A stretch of DNA of 64,000 nucleotides from positions 5,179,001 through 5,243,000 of the forward strand of contig NZ_CP092831.1 in assembly GCF_022531965.1 (NCBI RefSeq), written 5' to 3'. Positions 35,393 through 48,200 of the stretch are shown here, one piece after another. This DNA is from Paenibacillus peoriae. Its GTDB lineage: Bacteria > Bacillota > Bacilli > Paenibacillales > Paenibacillaceae. Below the pieces are notes generated by a model. That model made no database searches and was not told where the DNA came from. It worked only from the letters and a program-made list of their open reading frames with translations. Both the position numbers and the translations under genes were made by a program. Positions within the stretch are counted from its first letter, which is position 1. Each line of letters begins with the position of its first letter.

Positions 35393-37843
35393 TTATTTTC
35401 TACGCGGACGCGAAGGAGCGGATTTCTTTTTAGGAGCAGCTGGTTCACCACTCGTCGAGATTTTGTCTTCGTCGATGACAGCCTGACGCTCTTGATTGGA
35501 TTCAATTTGTGCTTTCATGATGTATGTCGCTACTTCCTCTTGGATGCTAGCAATCATAGCATGGAACATTTCGAAGCCTTCAAATTGATACTCGCGCAGA
35601 GGATCGGTACCGCCGTAAGCACGCAAGTGAATACCTTGACGCAATTGATCCATAGCATCAATATGGTCCATCCATTTGCTATCGACCGCACGCAGTACGA
35701 TAACTTTCTCGAACTCGCGTACCATATCTTCGCCAATCATTTCTTCACGGCTGTGGTATCTGTTGGTAACTTTTTCGAAGATCATATCCACGATCTCCTC
35801 TTTTTCCTTGCCCCACAGGTCGTCACGTGTAAGTGTATTTTCCTCAAGCAGGTTGTTATTCACATACTCTGCTACTTCTTCAAGTTCCCAGTTTTCAGGA
35901 ATGTCATCCCCGCAATGAGCTTCCACTACACGCTCAATGACAGGCTTGATCATGTCAAACACAATTTCCTTGATGTTCTCTGATTCCAGCACCTCACGGC
36001 GTTGTTTGTAAATAATAGCACGCTGCTGGTTCATTACATCATCATACTGGAGAACGACTTTACGCTGATCAAAGTTGTTGCCTTCGACGCGTTTTTGAGC
36101 TGATTCGATAGCACGTGTAATCATACGGCTCTCGATAGGTTGGTCTTCCTCGAAGCCCAAACGCTCCATCATATTCAGTACGTTGTCCGCACCAAAACGC
36201 TTCATTAACTCATCGCCCAGCGATAAGTAAAACTGTGTGGAGCCCGGATCACCCTGACGTCCTGCACGTCCGCGAAGCTGATTATCAATACGACGGGATT
36301 CATGGCGTTCTGTACCGATGATGTGCAAACCACCAAGTTCTGATACGCCTTCACCCAGTACGATGTCAGTACCACGTCCGGCCATGTTGGTAGCGATGGT
36401 AACTGCGCCTGCTTCACCTGCACGGGAAATAATCTCAGCTTCCTCAGCATGATACTTGGCGTTAAGTACTTTGTGACGAACGCCTTTGCGTTTCAGCATT
36501 TCAGAAAGAAGCTCCGAGTTTTCAATAGAAACCGTACCTACTAATATCGGCTGGTTCTTTTTGTTACGCTCCAGGATTTCATCTACCACAGCATGGAATT
36601 TGCCTTTCACGCTCTTGTACACTATGTCAGGCATATCTACACGCTGGTTAGGCTTATTCGTCGGAATTTGGAGCACTTCCAGACCATATATTTTTTTGAA
36701 TTCTTCTTCTTCTGTTTTAGCTGTACCCGTCATACCCGCCAATTTGCGGTACATACGGAAATAGTTTTGGAATGTAATTGTCGCCAATGTCATGCTTTCA
36801 TTTTGTACAATGATGTTTTCCTTTGCTTCAATAGCTTGGTGCAAACCATCACTGTAACGACGTCCAGCCATCAAACGACCTGTAAACTCATCGACAATTA
36901 GGACTTCACCGTCAGCCACGACATAGTCCACATCCAAACGCATAATAGCATTAGCTTTCAATGCCTGTACAATGTGGTGATTGATTGTAACACTTTCCTG
37001 ATCGTACAAGTTTTCAAGACCAAAGAAATTTTCAGCTTTGGATACGCCGTTTTCGGTCAAAGCAACCGACTTCACCTTAATATCCAGAGTGTAATCTTCT
37101 TCAACATTCAGGCTCTTCACAAAGCGGTCAGCCGCAAAATACAACTCTGTCGATTTCTGAGCTTGTCCTGAAATAATCAATGGTGTACGAGCTTCATCGA
37201 CGAGAATGGAATCGACTTCATCAATGATACAGAAGAACAACGGACGTTGTACCATCTGCTCTTTGTAAAGCACCATGTTATCGCGCAGATAATCGAACCC
37301 GAACTCGTTGTTTGTACCGTATGTGATGTCACAAGCATATGCTGCCTGCTTGGCAGCATGATCCATGTTGGCCAAATTAAGCCCTACGGACATTCCTAGG
37401 AAGTTATAAATCTGTCCCATTTCTCCGCTGTCACGTTGCGCCAAATAGTCATTGACCGTAACCACGTGCACGCCTTTGCCCAACAGAGCATTCAAATAAA
37501 CTGGCAGTGTTCCTACCAGTGTTTTACCTTCACCGGTTTTCATTTCGGCAATTTTACCTTCATGCAACGCAATACCGCCGAGCATCTGTACGTCATAATG
37601 ACGTTTACCCAGCACCCGTTTGGACGCTTCGCGAACAGTAGCAAAAGCTTCCGGCAAAATTTCTTCAGCCGTAGTCCCTTGTTCGACCCGAGCTTTAAAT
37701 TCCGCCGTCTTCGCCTGCAACTCCTCATCCGAGAGCTTTTCAAAATCCGGCTCTATCTTATTGATCAGTTCAACCGTCTTCATTAAACGCTTGACATCAC
37801 GTTCATTGGTATCTCCGAAGATTTTCTTAACAATTCCTAGCAT
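35393..37843 (-). CDS. secA: Preprotein translocase ATPase SecA
   Basis: An 816-residue motor of Sec export. Walker A is MKTGEGKTL (about residue 100), the DEAD-type box is [14 protein letters not shown], and the second motor domain has [10 protein letters not shown] and [10 protein letters not shown]. The C-terminus is a basic tail ([14 protein letters not shown]); the usual C-terminal zinc motif CxCGSGKKYKxCC is missing, so the SecB/lipid-binding tail is lost or replaced. AAGGGG precedes ATG 37843. Order hpf-secA-prfB is as in B. subtilis. Confidence 0.97.
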   Translation of the reverse strand: MLGIVKKIFGDTNERDVKRLMKTVELINKIEPDFEKLSDEELQAKTAEFKARVEQGTTAEEILPEAFATVREASKRVLGKRHYDVQMLGGIALHEGKIAEMKTGEGKTLVGTLPVYLNALLGKGVHVVTVNDYLAQRDSGEMGQIYNFLGMSVGLNLANMDHAAKQAAYACDITYGTNNEFGFDYLRDNMVLYKEQMVQRPLFFCIIDEVDSILVDEARTPLIISGQAQKSTELYFAADRFVKSLNVEEDYTLDIKVKSVALTENGVSKAENFFGLENLYDQESVTINHHIVQALKANAIMRLDVDYVVADGEVLIVDEFTGRLMAGRRYSDGLHQAIEAKENIIVQNESMTLATITFQNYFRMYRKLAGMTGTAKTEEEEFKKIYGLEVLQIPTNKPNQRVDMPDIVYKSVKGKFHAVVDEILERNKKNQPILVGTVSIENSELLSEMLKRKGVRHKVLNAKYHAEEAEIISRAGEAGAVTIATNMAGRGTDIVLGEGVSELGGLHIIGTERHESRRIDNQLRGRAGRQGDPGSTQFYLSLGDELMKRFGADNVLNMMERLGFEEDQPIESRMITRAIESAQKRVEGNNFDQRKVVLQYDDVMNQQRAIIYKQRREVLESENIKEIVFDMIKPVIERVVEAHCGDDIPENWELEEVAEYVNNNLLEENTLTRDDLWGKEKEEIVDMIFEKVTNRYHSREEMIGEDMVREFEKVIVLRAVDSKWMDHIDAMDQLRQGIHLRAYGGTDPLREYQFEGFEMFHAMIASIQEEVATYIMKAQIESNQERQAVIDEDKISTSGEPAAPKKKSAPSRPRRK

Positions 37844-37874
37844 GGTTTACCCCTTTCGCGCAAAACAATTAATA

Positions 37875-37918
37875 GAATCAATTTCACAATAAGAAAGGGT
37901 CCATGATGAAATTGATTC
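37875..37918 (-). promoter_or_regulatory. 12-bp inverted repeat in the secA leader
   Basis: GAATCAATTTCA (37875-37886) pairs perfectly with 37907-37918 around a 20-base loop, ending about 30 bases before the secA start codon. The mRNA would fold a stable hairpin just upstream of the ribosome site. Role unknown; see findings. Confidence 0.55.
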
Positions 37919-37975
37919 CCGATATGTTTGACAGGCCCGGCTGTACCAGCCCATCGTGCGATGTTCTTTGCATAA

Positions 37976-38004
37976 ATTGTAACAGTTTGTAGGACATGCC
38001 GCAA
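37976..38004 (-). promoter_or_regulatory. Candidate secA promoter
   Basis: On the minus strand TTGCGG (37999-38004), 17 bases, TACAAT (37976-37981). The -10 is good (5/6), the -35 poor (3/6). Confidence 0.45.
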
Positions 38005-38128
38005 CACAAGCAGCCTCCAGATTTGCATCCGGTTAAAGATACCAAAACAATTGACGCACGAAATACACAACTCGATTACACTTATCTAAAGTTGAAATTT
38101 CCTTACTTTTACAAAAAAACATATAAAA

Positions 38129-38164
38129 GAGCCCTATCCCGCCAGGTTCGCAAGGATAAGGCTC
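38129..38164 (-). terminator. Terminator of hpf
   Basis: An 11-bp stem with one G-U pair (38129-38139 with 38154-38164) followed on the minus strand by TTTTATATGTTTTTTT. It lies about 90 bases after the hpf stop and separates hpf from secA transcription. Confidence 0.85.
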
Positions 38165-38256
38165 GTGTTGTTTTCATTTTCCTAATATCCATGAAGCATG
38201 CTTCAATCGAAATCGTTCTATTCATTTTAAAATGTGAAAAGTTCCTACTCCACAGG

Positions 38257-38811
38257 CTATTGCCGTTCGATCAGACCGTATTTACCATCATTGCGCTTGT
38301 AAACTACGTTAACTTCTTCGTTGTCAATATTGGAAAACACAAAGAAATTATGTCCAACCATGTTCATTTGAAGAATAGCTTCTTCCACATCCATAGGTTT
38401 CAATAAGAAACGCTTGGTGCGGACAACTTCCAGCTCATCCAGTTCTGCATCTTCAGCGACAGCCACGCCACCAGCCGGATCTTCCACAAAAAGGGTTTTC
38501 AAACTGCCTTCCTGACGGAATTTTCGGTTTAGCTTGGTTTTGTGCTTGCGAATTTGCCGTTCAAGCTTGTCAACCACGGCATCAATGGATGCATACATGT
38601 CATCGCTCTCGTCTTCGGCACGGAGTACAAGCCCCGGCAAAGGAATGGTTACTTCTACAGTGTGCAAATCTCTGGTTGTGCTTAACGTTACACTTCCATC
38701 AGACGTCGGGGGTGCATCGAAATACTTTTCAAGTCTGCTGAATTTCTTATCAACGTAGTCCTTCAAAGCGTCGGTAACCTCGATCTGTTGACCTCGTACT
38801 GTTAAGTTCAT
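38257..38811 (-). CDS. hpf: Long-form ribosome hibernation promoting factor
   Basis: A 184-residue long HPF. The N-terminal S30AE domain (residues 1-~100, MNLTVRGQQIEVTDALKDYV) binds the ribosome; the C-terminal domain (about 125-180, RTKRFLLKPMDVEEAILQM) dimerises to form 100S ribosomes. ATG 38811 follows AAGGAGG; an in-frame start 12 codons upstream is not needed. In Bacillus this gene (yvyD) lies between fliT and secA, matching the backbone here except that the giant DUF11 gene and a cold-shock gene intervene. Confidence 0.94.
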   Translation of the reverse strand: MNLTVRGQQIEVTDALKDYVDKKFSRLEKYFDAPPTSDGSVTLSTTRDLHTVEVTIPLPGLVLRAEDESDDMYASIDAVVDKLERQIRKHKTKLNRKFRQEGSLKTLFVEDPAGGVAVAEDAELDELEVVRTKRFLLKPMDVEEAILQMNMVGHNFFVFSNIDNEEVNVVYKRNDGKYGLIERQ

Positions 38812-38951
38812 AGGGCACGCCTCCTTTGCCCCTTCAGTATAGCACATATGTTAACGCCAAGTAAAAAAAGAGACCAACATTTCGAAGCTATTTTACAAAA
38901 TTCCTCTTTTTTCGCTAAAACGCTTCCCATAACGTCATTCTTTGAAAACAG

Positions 38952-38980
38952 GTATGTTTAAAATCGACTTGCATACATAT
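38952..38980 (+). promoter_or_regulatory. Candidate SigE-type (sporulation) promoter of the giant DUF11 gene
   Basis: GTATGTT (38952-38958), 13 bases, CATACATAT (38972-38980) resembles mother-cell SigE promoters (-35 about KMATATT, -10 about CATACAnT, spacing near 14). It lies 264 bases before the gene start. No good SigA promoter was found in the gap 38848-39244. Confidence 0.3.
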
Positions 38981-39244
38981 GTGAATAATGAGTGCATATA
39001 CGAATATTGCTCCGCTGACGTCATGACAAACAACTATTTTGGGCTTCATGCTAAGCGATTTTATCGAAAAAGGGGGTGTCCCTTTCCCGCTGGACAGGTA
39101 CATGGACTTGTACGGTATGCAAGGCCTGGTTGCAACTCAGACAATTTATACGAAAGGATTATTACACCCAGCCTAGCTGGCTCTTCCTATACGGAGATCT
39201 CAAGATAACGGATTTGGAAGAGATGGAAAGTAGGAAGCTAATCC

Positions 39245-42200
39245 ATGGCTTTTATTCAGCGTTACGTAACGAACCAGACGGGGGCTGTCACCTTTATAGG
39301 GAATACACTTGGGCTGGCACGCTCTAATTCGGTAGGAGCGCCGGGAACAGCGACCAGCATTGGCGCATTCATCACAACCAATACAGCCTCTCGCTTCGGC
39401 ACGTATCCATTCGGCACGACTTCTGCCTTTACCAGTAACTCATCGACAGCATTCCTTGTGCTCCCTGCGGGCAGTACAGTGCTGTATGCTGAGCTTATTT
39501 GGGGAGGAAGTTATGTCAACGGCAGCACCAATGTATTGTCCAGCGCCAGTAACCCGGTCACATTTCAGACACCTGCTTTATCTACCACGGTCAGCCCTGA
39601 ATCTGCAACATCAGTCAACGTCACCAGTCTCAGTACCTATGTGAGAACAGCGAATGTCACAAATCTGGTTATTCAAGGCGGTGCAGGGGCATACACGGTC
39701 GGAAATGTGACGGGCACCATCACGGTTCCGGATTCCACCAACACCAACCATGCCGGCTGGACGCTGGCTGTGGTGTACAATAACCCATCTCTGCCCTTCC
39801 GTAACCTGTCGCTGCGTGTAGGCGGTGAGGGGGTCAGCAGTGCTACTGGCTCAGTCAACGTTGTAGTGAGTGGCTTTGCCACTCCTGTACAGGGAACTCT
39901 GCGCGGCAGGGCACTGATTAGCGCCCAAGAGGGTGACGTGGACATCACTGGTGACCGTGCGTTGTTTGGACCTACCACATCCAGTTTGACTGCGCTGTCT
40001 GGGCCTAATAATTTTTCGACTAATTTTTTCGCTTCGCAAATAAACGGAGATGACGGTACATTGGTCACGACCGGGACCTTCGGTACAACTAATGCCGTAA
40101 ATGGGACACCTGGAACGCAGGTGACCGGCGGGCGGCAAGGCTGGGACATTACCAATGTCGATATTTCCTCCACGCTGCTCAACAGCCAAACGACAGGTGT
40201 CCTCCAGCTGACAACCAATGGCGACATTTACACTGTAAATGCCAATGCCATTCAAATTGATATCAATGCTCCGCTGGTGACCCTGACCAAAACTGCCAGC
40301 TCTACAGGATTGGTTATTGGCGATACAGTTACCTATACGGTTAACATTTCGAATACGGGGCTCGTCAGTGCTTCCAACACAGTACTTACCGATACCATAC
40401 CAGCCGGGGCTACCTTCGTACCTGGCAGTGTTGTTGTCGCGGGCACAGCCCAGCCAACGGCCAATCCCGCTACAGGTATCACAGTGGGCAGTGTAGCCCC
40501 TGCTTCCACGGTGACCATTACATTCCGTGCAACCGTCACGTCATTGCCAGCAAACACCCAGCTAGGTAATCAGGCATCCGCATCCTTTTCCTTCCAAACT
40601 GTACCTGGAGGGCCTGTCATTTCTGGCAACGTTCCGTCCAACACTGCCAGTACACCGATCTACCAGCCCGTCATCGGGATTGTTAAAAGTGCCAATACAA
40701 CGGCTGCTACAGTCGGAGATACGATTACGTACACGTTTCAAATATCCAACACGGGCAGCATTGCTGCAAATCTCAGCTTTTCGGAGAGCATTCCCGCCGG
40801 ATCATCCTTCATACCGGGTAGTGTGACCATTGGCGGTTCCTCCGTGCCTGCTGCCAATCCCGCTACTGGTTTTTCAGTAGGAACGATTAATACAGGTGCC
40901 ACTATACCCGTGACCTTCCAGACCCTGGTCAATGTGGTTCCCGCCTCTGGTAATTTGACCGATCAGGCGGCTTACACGTATACCTTCACACCACCTGACG
41001 GACGTGTATTGAACGGAAGCGGGACGTCCAACACGCTCACCATTCCCGTCTCCTCACCAAATGTGACCGTGACAAAGGCCTCTTCTCTGGCAGCAGCCGC
41101 AGTCGGAGAGACTGTTCAGTTTACCCTAACCGCCACAAACAACGGAATCGCCAATGTGACCAATGTAGTCGTTACCGATCCGCTGCCAAACGGAGTTGCC
41201 TTTGTACCTGGTAGCGTCACCGTGAACGGAACTGCTTCTGCGACTGCTACACCTGTGAACGGCATTCCGATCGGTACTTTAGCTCCAGGCGCATCGGTTA
41301 CGGTTGTATTTCGGGCAGCCATTAATTCTCTGCCTTCTCCTGCACAGATCAACAATCGTGCAACTGTCAGCTTCACTTCTGGAGCCTTTACCGGATCATC
41401 TTTGTCCAATCTTGTAACCATACCTGTCGTTATCGCAGCGCCGACAATTACCAAGAACGCAAGCTCCAACCGTGCCAGCGTTGGCGGAATAATTACTTAT
41501 TCATTCCTCATCGCCAATACCGGAACAGCCGTATTAAACACAACCTTGACGGAAACTGTACCGACAGGCTCCACCTTTATTCCCGGAAGCGTCATTGTCG
41601 GCGGGTCCTCAGTGCCGGGTGCCAATCCTAATACGGGAATTTCAGTGGGCACCGTAAGCCCTGGTGCACAAATTACAGTCTCATTCCGGACGACAGTGGA
41701 TTCCCTACCACCCGGGGGTGGGTTAAACGATCAGGGCCTGCTCCAATATTCATATCAGTTGCAAGACGGGAGAACCCTGTCAGGCTCGCTTCTCTCCAAT
41801 ATTGTTTCCGTATCGATTTCGCTTCCCAACGTAGCCGTAACCAAATCTGCGGGATTCACATCCGTTAGTGTTGGCGAAACGCTGACCTACAGCGTGAACG
41901 CCGTTAATAACGGAATTGACCCCATCACAAACACCGTGATTACCGATCCACTCCCCGGCAGCGTGTCATTTGTACCCGGAAGCGTAACCGTCGGTGGTTC
42001 ACCTGTGAGCACAGTCGATCCAAGAAGTGGCATTCCAGTCGGTACCATTGGCGCAGGCGCATCCGTGCAGGTGTCCTATGCCGTGCTAGTCAACGCCGTT
42101 CCGTCCGTACAGCCGCTGCAAAACACAGCCAGTGTCAGCTTCACCAGCGGTGCTTTTACCGGAACATCCCAGACGAATACCGTCTCTGTGCCGGTTTATC

Positions 42201-45200
42201 AGCCTCGTATCAGTGTGGTCAAATCTGCAAATACAACAGTAGCTACGATAGGCGACACAATTCTGTATACATTGTTGGTCGCGAACAACGGTAACTATAA
42301 TGCTTCTGTAACGCTGACAGATGTTATTCCTGCCGGTTCCACATTTATGGAGAACAGCGTAGTAATCAATGGTGTTAGTCAGCCTGGAGCCAGTCCAGCA
42401 GCAGGCATTTTCATCGGAACCGTGTCGCCGCAAAGCCCTATCACACTGACATTCCAAACCGTAGTAGCCTCTCTTCCAACACCATCTCAACTGACAGACC
42501 AGGCCACCGCCGCCATTTCCTTTACGTTGCCTGATGGGCGGGTGCGAACAGATAGCACATCGTCCAACGTGCTATCCATTCCTGTGTCTGCGCCGAATGT
42601 GTCCATTTCGAAGACTGCAAACCGTTTCACCGCCATTCCAGGTGATTCGGTATTATACACCCTGACCGTACTTAACAACGGAATCCAGACCGTGAACAAT
42701 GTGGTCGTTTCCGATCCTATCCCGGCCGGCTCTCAATTCACTGCGGGTAGCGTAACGCTGAATGGCTCCACAATAGCCAGTGGAGATCCTTCTTTAGGTA
42801 TCGTAATTGGGAGCATTGCCGCTGGAGGGGGAGCTACGATTACCTTCAGGGTAACGGTATCCTCTCCATTACCAAGTCCACCGCAGCTCATCAATCAATC
42901 GCGTGTCAGCTACACCAGCGGTGCTTTTTCAGGCGTGTCAGTATCTAACCCGGTGACAGTAGCCGTCAATGCTCCAGTGCTAACTGTAAGTAAAACTGCT
43001 GACCTCCTACGGGCAACGGTTGGCGATATCGTAACGTATTCCGTGGCGGTAACCAACAATGGTAACATAGCTGCTGCTGCCACATTGACAGACAATATTC
43101 CCGCAGGCTCGGCACTGGTGCCGAACAGTGTGGTCGTTAACGGTACTCCTGCTCCGGGCGCCAGTCCCGCAACAGGTCTGTCTATTGGCTCCATTGCACC
43201 CGGAGCCGTAACTCAAACAACTTTTCAGGTGGTGATTACTTCCGTGCCTTTACCTCCCCAACTCACCGACCAGGCGAATATCAGCTTTTCCTTTCAACCG
43301 CCGGATGGCCGGATTGTTAACGGCAATGTTTCGTCCAATATTGTCACAATTCCTGTATCATCGCCCAATGTACAGGTCAGTAAAAGCGCCTCGGTGGCTG
43401 ACACCGTTCCCGGTGATACGATAACCTATACCATTACAGCTACCAATAGTGGCATCGAAACCGTGACGGATGTTCGAGTAAACGATACGATCCCGTCGGG
43501 TTCCACTTTTGTTCCTGGCTCGGTTATTGTAAATGGAACAACATTGCCGTCAGCCAGCCCCTTAACGGGGATTCCTGTCGGTTCTATCGCTGCCGGGGCG
43601 TCAGCAACGGTCACTTTTTCCGTGTCCGTTAACAGCCTGCCTGAGCCACCCCAACTGAGTGATCAGGCAACGGTCTCTTTTACCAGCGGCACACTGAATT
43701 TCATCTCACTCTCCAACACCGTTGTCGTCCCCGTTTACCAACCTATTATCAATCTCGTTAAAACTGCTAATACGAGTCAAGCAACGGTAGGCGATACCGT
43801 AGTCTATACACTGACCGCCCAAAATACGGGTAATTTGGCGGCAACTGCCACCTTCACCGATGCTATTCCATCAGGTTCCTCCTTTATACCGAATAGCGTC
43901 ACTGTAAACGGTCTGCCTGTTGCTGGAGCCACTCCTCAATCAGGGGTATTGGTCGGAAACATTGCAGCGGGAGCTTCTGTCGCCCTTACCTTTCAAGTGG
44001 TCATTAACGCTGTCCCCACTGGCCTGGGTCTGTTAAATCAAGGTTCGGCCACATTCACCTTCCAGCCACCTGACGGTCGGACATTAAATGGAAGCGTACA
44101 ATCGAATCCGGTGTTTATTCCTGTATCCAATCCGAATGTCACCGTGACCAAAACGGTCAATCAGACCTCTGTAGCCTTCGGTGATACCATTACGTATACC
44201 ATTAACGCAGCAAATAGCGGCATTACACCCGTAACAGGGACGGTCTTTATCGACCCGATTGCTGATGGCACTACTTTTATACCTAACTCCGTACAAGTCA
44301 ACGGTATCACTATACCAGGAGCCAACATTGCTACAGGTGTGTCCGTAGGCACTATTCCAGCTGGCAGCTCAGCAACGGTTACCTTCCAGGCCACAGTAAC
44401 ATCCTTGCCAGCATCAGGTTTGTCAACAGATCAGGCAACGGTATCCTTTAATTCCGGGGCTTTTGTAGGTCAATCCGTCTCGAATCAAGTCAGCCTGCCT
44501 GTATTACAGCCGATCTTGAATGTGACCAATACCCTCAGTGCGGATCGTGCTACCGTAGGGAATACACTTGGTTTTTTCATCACTGTAACCAATACCGGCA
44601 ACGCGCCTGCAGAAACGGTCGTGCTTGATCTGTTATCCAGCTCGCTTAGCCTGAATCAAAATAGCGTATTGGTCAACGGTGCGCCCATTCCCGGAGCAGA
44701 CCCTATTACAGGCATTAATATCGGTTCAATCGCCCCAGGCGCGACGGTAACCGTCTCGTTTAGCGCCGTGGTCATATCAGTACCACCTGGCTCTATACTG
44801 ACCAACCAGGCCACTGTGAACTACACGTTCCAATTGCCAGATGGACGAACGTTGACTGGAAGTGGAGCAGCCCTGCCTGTATCCATTCCAATCTCGTCAC
44901 CGAATGTAACAGTCACGAAGGCAGCTGAGGTGGCTGTCGCTGTCGTCGGCGATTCTGTCCCATATGTCATAACTGCGTTCAATAACGGACTCGATCCGGT
45001 TACTAGCGTAATCGTTACGGACACCATTCCTTTCGGAACCGCCTTTGTCCCGGGCAGCGTTACAATTAATGGTACTCCTGTTGTTACAGCCAACCCACAA
45101 AACGGCATTCCTGTCGGAACGCTTGGAGCTGGTGGCGGAGCCACGATTCGCTTTTTGCTTAACGTACAATCCCTGCCGTCACCGGCGTCCATCACCAATG

Positions 45201-48200
45201 AAGCAACCGTCAGCTTTACTTCAGGTGCATTTAATGGATTTTCGGTATCCAATCCCGTTACCATCCCTGTGTATCAACCGATCGTCACTGTAACTAAAAG
45301 CGCGGGAACGGGAAGAGCTACGGTTGGAGATACTGTAACCTATACATTCTCCGTTACAAACTCTGGAAACATCGGTGCAGATACCGTACTTAGTGATCCC
45401 ATTCCGGCAGGGGCTGCTTTTATACCTAATAGTGTAGTGATCAATGGCACCGCAGCACCTGGTTCAGATCCAAGTGTTGGGATCCCATTAGGTATCATAG
45501 GTGCAGCTACGACCGTCACTCTGACCTTTCAGACAGTCATTACCTCACTGCCCGCATCAGGTACATTGGTCAATCAGGCGACCGCAGCTTACAGCTATCA
45601 ACCACCAGATGGTCGTGTCCTGACTGGAAGTGCAGTATCTCCGTCCGTGACCGTCTCGGTCTCTTCGCCAGATGTGGACGTTATCAAAACAGCCTCCGCT
45701 ACAGATGCCGTAGTCGGAGATACCATTACGTATACTGTGGTCGCTACGAATAACGGAATCAGTCAAGTCGTCAATGCCGTTGTATCTGATCAACTGCCGC
45801 CCGGCACCAGCTTTGTTCCGGGTAGCGTAACCGTGAATGGAACTTCGGTACCTGCTGCGTCGCCAAGCTCCGGTATCCCTGTAGGTACCATTGCAGTAGG
45901 TGGTTCGGCAGCCGTTACATTCCAGGTCTCCGTCGTTAGTCTGCCGCAGCCGCCGCAAATAACCAATCAAGCGACCGTCAGCTTTACTTCAGGCGCGTTG
46001 ACCACGTCTTCGCAATCCGATCCGGTTACCTTGCCTGTTTATCAGCCGATCATCGGCCTGACCAAAACCGTCAACACCGTCAACACACAAATCGGCTCAA
46101 CATTGGTCTACACCCTGACGCTCACTAATACCGGAAATATTGCCGTTATACCTGTGCTGTCGGATAATATCCCTGCCGGCTCCGAACTACTGCCTAACAG
46201 CGTCGTTGTTAACGGCATCCTTGTGCCGGGAGCTTCGCCAGTTACAGGCATAACGCTCGGATCACTGGCCCCTTCAGGCAGTATTACAGTGAGCTTCCAA
46301 ACCATCGTCTCGTCTCTACCAACTCCGCCTATATTGACCGACCAAGGGCAAGCTAACTTTACGTACTCACCACCAGATGGCAGGGTGCTGAGTGGTTCCA
46401 TCACATCCAATACAGTCAATGTTGCTGTGTCTGCACCTAATATTCAGGTGACGAAAACATCCAGTCTGGCAGCCGCTGTAGTCGGAGATACGATCAGATA
46501 TACACTGAGCATCACGAATAGCGGTGTGGATTCAGTCACAGATACTGTCGTGACCGATACAATTCCTGCAGGTACCTCCTTCGTTCCGGGCAGTGTCCTC
46601 ATCGACGGAGTAGCCTTCCCTAATACCTCTCCGGTTGCTGGAATTGCCATTGGAAACGTCGCACCTGGAAATACATTCGTCGTCAGTTTCCAAACGACTG
46701 TCCAGTCTTTGCCGCAGCCACCCCTGCTCACAGATATTGCAGCCGTCACGTTTACTAGCGGAACGTTCACTGGCACTGCCTTTTCCGATCCACTCATCGT
46801 ACCTGTGTTCCAACCGTTAATTGCAATTACTAAAGCATCCAGCACTCTTAACGCCTCCGTCGGCGATACACTGACGTACACGATTACGGCCGTGAATAGC
46901 GGCAATATTGCAGCAGCACTTACCATCAGCGATGACATCCCAGCCGGATCGACTTTCCTTGCCAACAGTGTCAGCATTGCTGGCAGTCCGCAACCTGGAT
47001 TGTCCATCGAAACTGGCGTTCCCGTTGGATCCGTGTTGCCAGGCGGAACGGTATCCGTAACGTTCCAAACCGTTATCAATACTCTGCCTAATCCACAGGT
47101 ACTGGTCGATCAGGCATCAGGCTCATTCACTTTCCAACCACCAGATGGCAGAACAGTATCCGGATCTGCTGTATCCAACACAGTTAGTATCTCTGTATCC
47201 TCACCAGATGTGAGCATTGTCAAAGGAACAGCAGCTACAGACGCCATTGTCGGCGATATCATCACCTATACCTTGGCCGTTTCCAACAATGGAATCAGTA
47301 CCGCCAATAATATAGTGGTTTCAGATATCATTGCAGCAGGAAGCTCCTTTGCGAATGGCAGTGTTACTGTAAATGGAACCTCCTTCCCTGATGGAAATCC
47401 GGGATTTGGTATTGCTATCGGTACACTCACTCCTGGAGCCGTTACTACCGTTACGTTCCAGGCTCGAGTCGATTTCTTGCCCACATCGGCACAATTAACC
47501 AATCAGGCATCCGTTAGCTTTACCAGCGGGGCATTTACTGGCAGTTCAACATCTAATGTGGTAACTATTCCAGTCTTCCAGCCGATCCTGACAGCAGTCA
47601 AAACAAGCAATACTAATAATGCCACCGTCGGAGATATCATCACTTATACGATTGTCGTATCCAACACGGGTAACATTGCAGCCTCAACTACGGTAAGCGA
47701 CAATATTCCAGACGGCTCTGTATTCCTTCCCAACACCGTCTCGATTAATGGCATTGCAGCTCCCGGTGCAAGCCCGGTTTCCGGCATCCCGACTCCAGCC
47801 ATACCACCAGGACAATCGGCAACTGTCACTTTCCAAGTGCTGGTATCTTCCATCCCTGCAACCGTACTGCTGGTTGATCAGGCCGAGGTAGACTATCGCT
47901 TTAATGCACCAAATGGGCGAGAGGCAGGCGGTTTCCGTTTATCCAACATTGTTGAGGTTGCCGTGTCACCGCTAGACATCACATTAAGTAAAAGCGTAAG
48001 CTCACCTTTCGCCACTACTGGCGAAACCTTGACGTATGAACTCGTGATCTTCAACGAGGATACAAATACCGTGCAAGATGCCCGTTTGCTGGATACTTTG
48101 CCAGAAGACATCGAGTTTATTACAGGTTCAGTTCAGATTAATGGATCTACAGTGGCAGAAAGCGATCCCGGCACCGGCATACCTTTGCCACCATTAGAAG

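Larger units (their letters stand above)
37844..38256. other. Intergenic region between hpf and secA
   Basis: About 410 bases holding the secA leader with a 12-bp hairpin (37875-37918), a candidate secA promoter (37976-38004) and the hpf terminator (38129-38164). A plus-strand open stretch runs through these elements and is not credible as a gene. Confidence 0.6.

Noticed and set aside
38004..38406. Plus-strand open frame beginning MPQHKQPPDLHP upstream of hpf
   Set aside because: It runs across the secA promoter, the hpf terminator and the 3' end of hpf in antisense; composition is not gene-like and the AGGAC before it is too close to the ATG.
38880..39240. c-di-GMP (GEMM) or other riboswitch in the leader of the giant gene
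   Set aside because: I looked for the conserved GEMM core and paired helices and did not find them.
39673..48111. Many long antisense frames inside the DUF11 gene
   Set aside because: They arise from the repetitive Thr/Val/Gly/Pro-rich codons of the sense strand, recur with the repeat period and lack ribosome sites.
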